A model generated the notes under the pieces. That model ran no database searches. It was not told where the DNA came from and was given only the letters and a program-made list of their open reading frames with translations. From Flavobacteriales bacterium UBA3376 (GTDB lineage Bacteria; Bacteroidota; Bacteroidia; Flavobacteriales; Weeksellaceae): DNA of 15,444 bases. This document shows, piece after piece, positions 7,181 through 13,998 of this stretch. How positions within the stretch are numbered: position 1 is the stretch's first letter; each line of letters begins with the position of its first letter. Both the position numbers and the translations under genes were made by a program. The stretch is taken from NCBI GenBank assembly GCA_002359055.1, contig DEQC01000079.1:4159-19602 (forward strand), read 5' to 3'.

Positions 7181-8581
7181 ATGAAAAATAATAAATATAT
7201 AATTCTTTTGGTTTCCATTTTTGCACTGCAATCATGTTTTGTAGCCAAAGATTATCAACGCCCCAATGATATTGTCAATGAACAATATTTTAGAACTGAC
7301 AATATTCAACAAGATAGTTTGAGTATAGCCAACCTTTCTTGGAAAGATGTTTTCACTGACCAAACGCTTAGTCAATACATTGACCAAGCCTTGGAAAACA
7401 ATTTAGATGTTAGAATTGCACTTCAAAATATTGAGGTTGCTAATGCTTATCTAAAGCAAGGAAAAGCAGCTTATTTTCCAACTTTAAATGCCAATGCTTC
7501 TTATTCCTATTCGACTCCATCGCTGAATTCGATGTCAGGTCAAGCGATGACAGAGAGAGATTATTTCGATCAATACGATTTGTCGGCAAGCTTATCTTGG
7601 GAAGCTGATATTTGGGGAAAAATTAGAAGTAGCAAAAGAGCAGCTTCAGCCACTTACCTACAAACCATTGCTGCTCATCAAGCCATAAAATCCAACTTAG
7701 TAGCTGGATTGGCTTCGACTTATTACCAACTTTTAGCAATGGATGAGCAAAAGCGATTGGTGCTTGAAACCATCGCTAATAGAGAGCAAAGCTTGGAAAC
7801 AATCATTGCTCTAAAAGATGCTGGAAGTGTCACTGAAGTAGCTGTTAAACAAACAGAAGCTCAACTGATCAGTGCAAAATCAATGCTATTAGACATTGAA
7901 AATAACATTAAATTATTGGAAAACACATTCAGTATTTTGTTGGGAGAAACTCCTCAAAACATCGAAAGATCTTCTTTGAGTGAACAAGAAATTAATGTTG
8001 ATCTAAATATTGGAGTTCCTATTCAATTGTTGAGTAATCGACCGGATGTCATGGCTGCTGAATATGCTTTGATCAATAGTTTCGAATTGACCAATGCTGC
8101 TCGAAGTAGCTTCTATCCTTCGTTGAGATTGACAGCGAACGGTGGATTGCAAAGTTTGAATTTCGATGATTTCTTTAACACAAATTCACTCTTTGCAAGT
8201 ATTGTTGGATCTTTGACTCAACCGATTTTTAACGGTCGTCAAATCAGGACTCAATATGAAGTTTCAAAAGCTCAACAAGAAGCAGCTTTACTCAACTATA
8301 AACAATCCATTTTGTTGGCAAGCAAAGATGTTTCAGATGCGCTTTATACTTATACTACCAACGAACAAAAAGCAATTCTAAAACAACTGGAATATGAAGC
8401 TTACCAAGAAGCAACTCTATATTCTGAAGAATTATTGAACTATGGTATGGCCAACTATTTAGAAGTTTTGACCGCAAGAGAAAATGCTTTGAATGCTCAG
8501 CTAAATGTAATCAACAGCAACTTTGGAAAGTTGAACGCTATTGTACAACTTTATAAAGCTGTTGGCGGTGGTTGGAGATAA
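7181..8581 (+). CDS. NodT/TolC-family outer-membrane efflux lipoprotein
   Basis: A 466-residue outer-membrane factor that forms the exit duct of the tripartite pump. The signal peptide ends in lipobox LQSC (Cys19), and the mature start with YQRP is typical of RND-associated NodT-type factors. Two OEP repeats follow, with motifs such as SLSWEADIWGKIRSSKRAA in the first half and the LLSNRPDVMAAEYAL block in the second. Trimerisation into a beta-barrel with a long helical tunnel is expected from the family. It begins 16 bases after the pump stop and is followed by a strong terminator, so it is the last gene of the operon. Confidence 0.94.
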   Translation: MKNNKYIILLVSIFALQSCFVAKDYQRPNDIVNEQYFRTDNIQQDSLSIANLSWKDVFTDQTLSQYIDQALENNLDVRIALQNIEVANAYLKQGKAAYFPTLNANASYSYSTPSLNSMSGQAMTERDYFDQYDLSASLSWEADIWGKIRSSKRAASATYLQTIAAHQAIKSNLVAGLASTYYQLLAMDEQKRLVLETIANREQSLETIIALKDAGSVTEVAVKQTEAQLISAKSMLLDIENNIKLLENTFSILLGETPQNIERSSLSEQEINVDLNIGVPIQLLSNRPDVMAAEYALINSFELTNAARSSFYPSLRLTANGGLQSLNFDDFFNTNSLFASIVGSLTQPIFNGRQIRTQYEVSKAQQEAALLNYKQSILLASKDVSDALYTYTTNEQKAILKQLEYEAYQEATLYSEELLNYGMANYLEVLTARENALNAQLNVINSNFGKLNAIVQLYKAVGGGWR

Positions 8582-8607
8582 TTAAAATTACATATATTTT
8601 CATTTAG

Positions 8608-8636
8608 AAGCGGTTTGATTTTTTCAAACCGCTTTT
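8608..8636 (+). terminator. Rho-independent terminator of the efflux operon
   Basis: A perfect 11-bp stem, AAGCGGTTTGA (8608-8618) with TCAAACCGCTT (8624-8634), loop TTTTT, then a short T run. It lies 26 bases past the stop of the outer-membrane factor and separates the efflux operon from the hydrolase gene. Confidence 0.88.
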
Positions 8637-8678
8637 ATTATATTGCCAAAAATTTCACTCAAAAAACTATTCATTTAA

Positions 8679-9476
8679 ATGAATTTTATATACTATACTT
8701 CGATAATTTTAATAGGTCTTTATCTACTTATTTGTCTCCTACTCTATTTATTTCAAGAAAAATTAATTTTTTATCCGACCCAATTAAAAACGAACCATAC
8801 CTTTAATTTCTCAGGTAATTTCAATGAAATATTTTTTAAAACCAAAGATGGAAAATCATTGAACGCTCTTCTTTTCAAAACTGAAAAACCTAAAGGAGTA
8901 ATTTTTTATCTGCATGGCAACGCTGCTTCTTTGGATCATTGGGGAAATGTAGCTGAAACTTATACTGAATTAAATTATGATGTTTTTATTTGGGATTATA
9001 GAGGTTATGGCAAAAGTGATGGGAAAATATTTAGTGAAGAGCAATTGTTGGAAGATGCTCAATTGGCTTATGATCAATTGAAAAATAGTTATTCAGAAAA
9101 AGATATCATCGTTTTGGGATATTCACTTGGTTCTGGAATAGCTGCAAATATTTCGGCCAATAATCAACCGAAATTATTGATTTTACAAACGCCTTATTAT
9201 AGTTTGATCGATGTTGCGAAAAAAAGATTTCCAATCTTACCGAATTTCTTGTTTAAATATCAATTAAAAACTCATGAATTCTTAGAAAGGTGCGATTTGC
9301 CAATTGTGATTTTCCATGGAGATAATGATGAATTAATTGATTATAAATCATCTTTAAAATTGAAAGAAAAGTTCAAAAACATTCAACTAATTACCCTTGA
9401 AGGTCAAGGCCACAAAGGAGTAACTTACAATCCTAAATACAGAGCTGAATTAGCAAAACTTCTGAGTGAATTTTAA
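8679..9476 (+). CDS. Membrane-anchored alpha/beta hydrolase
   Basis: A 265-residue serine hydrolase. Residues 5-25 form one hydrophobic N-terminal helix and are followed by QEKLIFYPTQL, a linker common in this ABHD13/ABHD17-like bacterial group, so the catalytic domain is tethered to the inner membrane. The oxyanion motif is YLHGNAAS (78-84), the nucleophile elbow GYSLGSG (Ser149), the acid most likely Asp217 in HGDNDELI, and the base His245 in GQGHKG. All parts of the triad are present. Probable chemistry is ester or thioester hydrolysis; the substrate is unknown. The gene follows the efflux terminator and has only a weak promoter candidate, so it is probably an independent single gene. Confidence 0.88.
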   Translation: MNFIYYTSIILIGLYLLICLLLYLFQEKLIFYPTQLKTNHTFNFSGNFNEIFFKTKDGKSLNALLFKTEKPKGVIFYLHGNAASLDHWGNVAETYTELNYDVFIWDYRGYGKSDGKIFSEEQLLEDAQLAYDQLKNSYSEKDIIVLGYSLGSGIAANISANNQPKLLILQTPYYSLIDVAKKRFPILPNFLFKYQLKTHEFLERCDLPIVIFHGDNDELIDYKSSLKLKEKFKNIQLITLEGQGHKGVTYNPKYRAELAKLLSEF

Positions 9477-9550
9477 ATTTTCTTATTCAAGTTAATATTT
9501 ATTTCAATCTACTGATTATCATCAAATATAAGTATTCTATGGATATAAAA

Positions 9551-9718
9551 AAAATTGAATAGTTTAGAGAAATTGACACTCCTAACCTTGCACAGAAAGC
9601 CGACAAATAAACAGATGAGGCGGATTCTGGCTAAACTAAGAAAGTATGCAAAATGCACTTGAAATACTTTTGGTAATTACGTATCTTTGTTAGCTAAGCT
9701 GATGTTTTTTAAAGGCAT
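9551..9718 (-). pseudogene. Truncated IS4-family transposase, N-terminal fragment with early stop
   Basis: From the ATG at 9718 the minus strand reads MPLKNISLANKDT and then hits TAA at 9679-9677 (codon 14). Reading past that stop gives LARIRLICLFVGFLCKV and VNFSKLFNFF, which I recognise as the N-terminus of Bacteroidota IS4-family transposases (typically about 400 residues). The stop comes from one base: plus-strand A at 9679, where relic 2 has G. The C-terminal seven-eighths is missing. No protein with activity can be made. Confidence 0.75.
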
Positions 9719-9832
9719 TACGTCACAAAAAAACCTTAACATTCTTAATACCAGCTTAATATAAAAAATTTAAAAGAAATTGTTTTTTTGATTTTCAATC
9801 AATTATAGTTTTTATCTTGTACTAAAATAAAA
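9571..9832 (+). repeat. Long direct repeat, copy 1 (262 bp)
   Basis: Matches 13198-13460 in the same orientation with three substitutions (9656, 9669, 9679) and one T fewer in the run near 9783-9789. It is the shared 5' part of the two IS4 relics. The left boundary is where relic 2 has an internal deletion; the right boundary is the IS end. The near-identity implies recent common origin or gene conversion. Confidence 0.95.
9659..9790 (+). ncRNA. Candidate antisense RNA over the IS4 transposase start, copy 1
   Basis: On the strand opposite the transposase, TTG (9659-9661), a 20-base spacer and TATCTTTG (9682-9689) form a near-ideal Bacteroidota promoter. A transcript from about 9695 would start at a stem (TAAGCTG 9695-9701 with CAGCTTA 9752-9758, then ATGTT with AACAT and AAGG with CCTT) that contains the complement of the transposase ATG (9716-9718). 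It could end at a weak AATTT/AAATT hairpin followed by seven T (9783-9789). In IS10, an IS4-family element, RNA-OUT acts this way. No expression evidence exists here. Confidence 0.3.
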
Positions 9833-9926
9833 AAATGATTGAAAATTTTAATTTATTTTAAGGAATATGAAAATTTATATTTCAAGCACTTACATTTGTA
9901 CTTAAAAATTTTTTTTCATAACTAAA

Positions 9927-10367
9927 CTATCTTTCAAATTGATACCCGGCTCCATCTGAAGCTAAATTACCATCAAGTAATAAATGGTTTTCATCTAAAA
10001 CAACTCTCATTGTGTTTAAAAGAGTAGGATATTCTTCACTGATGATTCTTATAGTGGTTTCTCCATCCATTTCAGTAATTGTATAACTTAAATTTTCTCC
10101 TAAAAAACCTGTAGAAAAAGGATCAATAGGTTCAACTCCTTCTCTCACTGTTATTTCTAACGAACCCGACGGGGTATAGTTCCAAAGAATATCGCCTGAT
10201 TCATAATTTTTATGACCAGCCATACCTAAATCTGCACGGACTAAACTCCATTCTCCAATGATTTGATTTTCTTCAACGGGAGGCGTTGGTTCATCATCAT
10301 TGCTGTTGCAAGAAATATACAGAGCAGATGACAATATAATGCTGATGGTTAAAAAAATTGTTTTCAT
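9927..10367 (-). CDS. Small lipocalin-like lipoprotein, possible inhibitor of the adjacent protease
   Basis: A 146-residue lipoprotein. The signal peptide ends in lipobox YISC (Cys20), followed by an acidic, Pro-rich linker (NDDEPTPPVEEN). The mature domain of about 110 residues begins IIGEWSLV, the G-x-W start of lipocalin-like domains, alternates short beta-strands and ends GYQFER. It lies 10 bases downstream of the protease stop on the same strand, so both share a transcript. In Tannerella forsythia, secreted KLIKK metalloproteases are encoded beside small lipoproteins (potempins) that inhibit them, including one for the M43 enzyme mirolysin. An analogous inhibitor or immunity role is my inference from pairing, size and anchoring; sequence similarity to potempins is untested. 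Nothing else supports a function. Confidence 0.8.
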   Translation of the reverse strand: MKTIFLTISIILSSALYISCNSNDDEPTPPVEENQIIGEWSLVRADLGMAGHKNYESGDILWNYTPSGSLEITVREGVEPIDPFSTGFLGENLSYTITEMDGETTIRIISEEYPTLLNTMRVVLDENHLLLDGNLASDGAGYQFER

Positions 10368-10377
10368 AATTAGATTT

Positions 10378-12811
10378 TTATTGTTTGATTAAATTTTTTG
10401 ATTCTATGACCTGACCGTCACAAACTAAAGATACGGCATAATAGCCTGTTGCATATTCTGTTATATCTATGTTTAATTCATTGCTTTCAAGTCCGATTGT
10501 ATAATTTCTTTGGACTCCTGTATCATTACCAATATAACCGGTAATAGAAATATAAGCCGAAGCAGGACTATTCAGGTTATAAGTGATATTGATATTGTTA
10601 CTTGAGGGATTTGGCGTTATGCTTTCTAAATGATGTGGGTTCATTTTTAAATCCACTTCTGCATAATCCTTAAATCCATCTGCTTCCGCTATTACTTCTA
10701 CTTTGAATTTTCTGGCAGTTTCTGCCATGGTAGTATAGTCTTTTCCGGTATAGACCAAATTTCCCTGCTCATCATACCAATTGTACACTGCATTTTCGTA
10801 TATATCGTTTACCTGTAGCGTAACGTTCTGATTCTTATTAGAGGAAACTTCATTGTCTGATAAGGTAAATAAATCTCTATTTGGTTTTTCGATTAAAAAC
10901 TCATTGCCTCCCATTATTTCTTGAGTTGTTGCATCTGTCTGGCTAACTTGGTAATGGAACTCAGGTTTTGAAGTAACCTCTTGTGTCAGGAAATTAAATG
11001 TTAGTGATAAAAACTGCATTTCCCCGGGTCCTAAATAAATGTTTTTTAATCTGGCGTTATCACCCGTTACTTTCAGTCTTACCGGTTGTCCCAAACTAAC
11101 AGGAAGTGTTTCAATTTGTGTTTTCTGGCTTCCGCCATTTTGCCATGAGTTATATAGACCCGGACTTAACTTTATAGTGACTTCTGCTTCCTCGAAAATT
11201 TTAGTCCCCTCTTCTCTGTTTTCGGTATATAACTTAATATCAAAATTATGGGAATAATTATAAGGATTGTAAACCGCGACCGTACCCCCTGACTGATTTT
11301 CGTCATCAACTTTTATAATCGTCACGTTTTTAGAGGCTATGTTATTGTTTTGCCTTATATTATATCCAGTACTGGATGTTTCAGGCACTGCCATTGAATC
11401 TACATCAGAAACAATTCTTGCCAATAAACAAAAATGCCAGGGTTCAGGAATTCCGGGAATATTCTCGTAATCCATGGGATCGGGAATATTATCCCACTTT
11501 ATCGGAATGATAATCTCCTCATTGGCATCAATCTGAGGTATGTCTATCTCCTCAATTAAATCCCCGGTAAGCACCTCATTATAGGTTCCGCCATTCCAGC
11601 TTTCAGGCCAGGAATTGGAAATATTCGCTTTTGACCAGTAAACTTTTAATTTGGCATTGGGGTCATAGAATACATCACAATTCTTATTTTTTATTCTCAC
11701 ATAGATATAATTGTCAAACCCTGTTTCATATTTTGGGTTCTGATGCTCTGTTTCGCCATCGTTTGTATTTCTAATCCAGATATCAGGGCTTGACCAGGTA
11801 TTGGGTGAGATTTCATTGGGTTCCAACCCTAAATCATCATCAGAGTCTTTAATGACCAAATCAGGATTATCATCAACCTCACAATACAAACATGAAGACA
11901 TTAAAGCATTCTGAAGAAAATCCATGGTTTCTATGGTATTACGCATCACATTTCCCTGTTCAGTTGTAAATTCTTCCATACAACTTAATGATGTATATGC
12001 CATAAAATTTTTTGTACTGGGATTATAAAGCATTGGCGGATTATTTGTGTCATAAACCGTCCCATAAAGATTCCAGGCACAAGAATTATTTTGCACATTA
12101 AAATCTAAATTTGGATCTGCCGGTGTATCTAAAATATAATCACCACAAATATTAGAATTAGATCCATCAGCAAACTCTGCACAAGCAGTTGGATCATTGC
12201 CTGTTTCCCCAGGGTGATCAAAAGTTCCATGATGGGTATGCCATAAACCAAGTATATGTCCCATTTCATGAGAAATTACATGAGAAGTCGTTACAGATTG
12301 TCCTAAAATCTTTCCGGCTAAGAGTAATTCTCCTGATGTTGCAATACCATTTGCTTGACCAAACCCCCACATATTATTATCGCTGAATAAATAAATAAAT
12401 ATCAATTCCATCTGAATGATTATTGATATTAAATATAGATTGTTCTCCAGGTTGAACAAATTCAATAACTGGACCTGACTCTTCATTAGGCATAAAATCA
12501 ATATATCCATCCCAGAAAAAAGAAATATTATGAGGTGCAAAGTCTTCGCTCAGAATTTGAAATGCCTGTTCTACAGTTTGCTGGGTTTGGTCGCCTACGC
12601 CACTTGAGGTTTGAATGACGTGAAAGTAAACCTTCAAACAATAATGATTTAAATTGAAAGGCATTTCTGAAATAATTGGTCTTTTTTCAATTTGCCTCAT
12701 GGTTGCAGGCGTGCTGCAATAGGATTGGGCATTCAAAAAGGTCAATGTGAGTATGAATGATAATATTAAAAATACACTCCCTGCGTTAAAGAATAAATTA
12801 TTGGTTTTCAT
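10378..12811 (-). pseudogene. Secreted M43 (pappalysin-like) zinc metalloprotease with T9SS domain, frameshifted
   Basis: Without its frameshift this would be an 809-residue protein. ATG at 12811 gives a signal peptide ending near FLNAQ|SYC. The first piece (144 residues) ends at TAA at 12377-12379; the second frame picks up directly with LFSDNNMWGFGQANGIATSGE and runs to 10378. Residues 180-190 are the zinc site HEMGHILGLWH, and a Met-turn NFMAYTSLSC follows, as in family M43. Beta-sandwich modules (PDIWIRNTNDG onward) and a C-terminal T9SS sorting domain (ITPNPSSNNI ... SKNLIKQ) complete it, so it was built for export to the surface. The break falls in a tetranucleotide repeat; one unit less restores the frame. 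Either piece alone is inactive: the first lacks the catalytic site, the second a signal peptide. Confidence 0.88.
12386..12401. repeat. Tetranucleotide tandem repeat (AATA)4 at the protease frameshift
   Basis: Four perfect AATA units on the plus strand (TATT on the coding strand) encode the stretch around Asp-Ile-Tyr-Leu-Phe. With three units the coding strand reads DIYLFSDNNMWG in one frame; with the observed four it shifts and stops six codons later. A four-base slippage therefore explains the split exactly. Confidence 0.9.
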
Positions 12812-13031
12812 ACAAATAGAGGTTTTTGAATTTAACAATTCCTTAAAATTAACTTAAATTCCTGGAACAAAAAAGCATATCATGATTTTTGTCATTACGG
12901 AAGTCGTCAATCGTTTGCCAGACTCTTCGAGGGTTTTAAACCTTTCCAAAGTTCCAAACTTTTATAAAATTTTATGAAATTTCCATTTTTAATATTTTTA
13001 AAACTAAGTACACAACAAAAATTTTAAACAA

Positions 13032-13345
13032 TTAATCTATATAATTACAATTTGACATAAACACTCTTGACAAGTAATCCAATCCGTATTTAAAAATACT
13101 TATTGCACTGTTGCCATGTTTTTTGATTTTAATGGGTTTGATTTCTGAATCAATAAAATCATCGATTATATAACACCAAACAAGAGCAATCATTACCAAT
13201 TGACACTCCTAACCTTGCACAGAAAGCCGACAAATAAACAGATGAGGCGGATTCTGGCTAAACTAAGAAAGTATGCAAAATGAACTTGAAATACTGTTGG
13301 TAATTGCGTATCTTTGTTAGCTAAGCTGATGTTTTTTAAAGGCAT
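13032..13345 (-). pseudogene. IS4-family transposase remnant, N- and C-termini joined by a deletion
   Basis: ATG at 13345 opens MPLKNISLANKDTQLPTVF and reads 49 family-like residues to KVRSVN, then meets a stop at 13193. From 13199 another frame gives LVMIALVWCYIIDDF, IKPIKIKKHGNSAI and IFKYGLDYL, ending at TAA (13032-13034). That is the conserved C-terminus of Bacteroidota IS4 transposases, whose IKPIKIKKHG block I recognise. Roughly 300 residues between them, including the DDE core, are missing and the join is out of frame. Non-functional; it could move only if an intact copy elsewhere supplied transposase. Confidence 0.85.
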
Positions 13346-13418
13346 TACGTCACAAAAAAACCTTAACATTCTTAATACCAGCTTAATATAAAAAATTTAA
13401 AAGAAATTGTTTTTTTTG
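13286..13418 (+). ncRNA. Candidate antisense RNA over the IS4 transposase start, copy 2
   Basis: Same elements as in copy 1: TTG 13286-13288, TATCTTTG 13309-13316, a stem bounded by TAAGCTG (13322-13328) and CAGCTTA (13379-13385), and a run of eight T before 13418. None of the substitutions between copies falls in the promoter boxes or the stem. Speculative, as for copy 1. Confidence 0.28.
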
Positions 13419-13447
13419 ATTTTCAATCAATTATAGTTTTTATCTTG
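13415..13447 (+). promoter_or_regulatory. Candidate outward promoter in the IS end, driving the His-rich lipoprotein
   Basis: TTTG (13415-13418) and TATCTTG (13441-13447) resemble the -33/-7 pair with a 22-base spacer, slightly long, and a -7 box one T short of consensus. They lie inside the IS4 relic and point at the gene starting at 13470. With the IS ending nine bases before the ATG, the native promoter must lie farther away or have been replaced by IS sequence. Confidence 0.35.
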
Positions 13448-13469
13448 TACTAAAATAAAACTAATTAAT

Positions 13470-13937
13470 ATGAAGAAAAGTATTTTTATAATGACCATTA
13501 TGGTCGGATTTGGATTGGTTAGTTGTTCTGAAAAAACAACTGAAGAAAGTATAATTCCTGAAAATGTAGAAGTGCACGATGATCATCATGGTGAAATTGA
13601 CTTCACTGAAGGTTTGGTCTTGGATAACGGAAATAAATGGTTGATCAACGATGAAATGAGACCTCATTTAGTAGATGCTGAAAATGCTCTCAAAACATTT
13701 ATAGAAGAAGGCTCTGATGAATATAATCAATTGGGAGTTGAATTAGAAAAACACAATGCTGATTTGATTACAAGCTGTACCATGGAAGGAAAAGGTCATG
13801 ATGAGTTGCACAAATGGCTACATCATCATATAGAATTGATAGAAGATTTGAAAAATGCTCCAAATGATGAAGAAGGTCAAAATGCTGTCAATAGTTTAGT
13901 GGATTCTTTCCAAGAATTCCATGAATATTTCAATTAA
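13470..13937 (+). CDS. His-rich helical lipoprotein of unknown function
   Basis: A 155-residue lipoprotein with lipobox LVSC (Cys19). After a short acidic linker with a His cluster (HDDHHGE, 36-42), the rest is predicted helical, fitting a small helical bundle. The distinctive segment is CTMEGKGHDELHKWLHHH (103-120): a lone cysteine, a methionine and several histidines at helix spacing, the sort of set that binds heme or metal such as copper. I recall similar small Bacteroidota lipoproteins with a C-x-M-x-G-x-x-H-x-x-LH-x-WL signature but no assigned function. The gene stands alone, with an IS relic immediately upstream and a strong terminator downstream. Metal binding is inference. Confidence 0.85.
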   Translation: MKKSIFIMTIMVGFGLVSCSEKTTEESIIPENVEVHDDHHGEIDFTEGLVLDNGNKWLINDEMRPHLVDAENALKTFIEEGSDEYNQLGVELEKHNADLITSCTMEGKGHDELHKWLHHHIELIEDLKNAPNDEEGQNAVNSLVDSFQEFHEYFN

Positions 13938-13957
13938 AAAATTGAATTAGAAATTCA

Positions 13958-13990
13958 AAAATGTCTCATTTCGACCATGAGGCATTTTTT
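13958..13990. terminator. Bidirectional terminator between convergent genes
   Basis: A 12-bp stem with one G-T pair, AAAATGTCTCAT (13958-13969) and ATGAGGCATTTT (13977-13988), loop of seven. A-run before and T-run after make it work in both directions, ending the lipoprotein transcript from the left and the FISUMP-type gene from the right. Confidence 0.8.
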
Positions 13991-13998
13991 ATGTTTGA

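Larger units (their letters stand above)
9545..9832 (-). mobile_element. IS4-family insertion sequence relic 1 (5' end only)
   Basis: The terminal region and the first part of an IS4-family transposase gene, reading on the minus strand. The outer end (TGTACT at 9818-9823 plus an AT-rich tail to 9832) matches relic 2 base for base apart from rare changes. The left limit is approximate: family-like residues (VNFSKLFNFF) continue to about 9550, then similarity fades into the hydrolase flank. Everything downstream in the transposase, including the DDE core, and the other IS end are gone. Together with the tail after it and nothing else recognisable at 9477-9544, this explains most of the 450-bp gap 9477-9926. 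Confidence 0.75.
12996..13460 (-). mobile_element. IS4-family insertion sequence relic 2 (internally deleted)
   Basis: Both ends of the element appear to be kept. The left end near 12996-13020 (ACTAAGTACACAACAAAAA) and the inverted right end at 13446-13460 (reading TTTTAGTACAAGATAAAAA) share the core AGTACA and about two thirds of the next 15 bases, so they look like imperfect terminal inverted repeats. Between them lie 5' and 3' pieces of a transposase gene with most of the middle deleted; intact members are about 1.3 kb or more. Exact ends and a target-site duplication could not be settled by eye. The right end stops nine bases before the next gene. The 185 bp between the protease start and the left end hold nothing recognisable. 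Confidence 0.75.
13198..13460 (+). repeat. Long direct repeat, copy 2 (263 bp)
   Basis: Second copy of the repeat at 9571-9832, same orientation, offset 3,627 bases up to the T run and 3,628 after it. It ends at 13460, nine bases before a lipoprotein start codon. Recombination between the two copies would remove the protease cassette and leave one copy. Confidence 0.95.

Noticed and set aside
8669..8684. Perfect 16-bp palindrome ATTCATTTAAATGAAT across the hydrolase start codon
   Set aside because: Composed of AT-rich half-sites, partly coding, with no regulator or promoter arrangement to support an operator; likely chance.
9571..9640. Plus-strand mini-frames in the repeat (such as IDTPNLAQKADK or MRRILAKLRKYAK)
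   Set aside because: They looked gene-like at first, but the minus strand carries the real IS4 transposase N-terminus, so these are antisense shadows.
9791..9846. 11-bp inverted repeat ATTTTCAATCA/TGATTGAAAAT spanning the end of relic 1
   Set aside because: Loop of 34 bases, AT-rich, and the right arm is outside the repeat with no counterpart at copy 2; no role assigned.
11039..11257. Plus-strand open frame within the protease gene
   Set aside because: Shadow of the protease coding strand with no recognisable protein features.
12413..12540. Separate start for the catalytic half of the protease at 12540
   Set aside because: These codons are the out-of-frame shadow of the N-terminal piece; true similarity in this frame begins only after the AATA tract.
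12812..12838. Upstream TTG start for the metalloprotease
   Set aside because: ATG at 12811 gives a clean signal peptide beginning MKTNN; the extension adds only polar residues before it.
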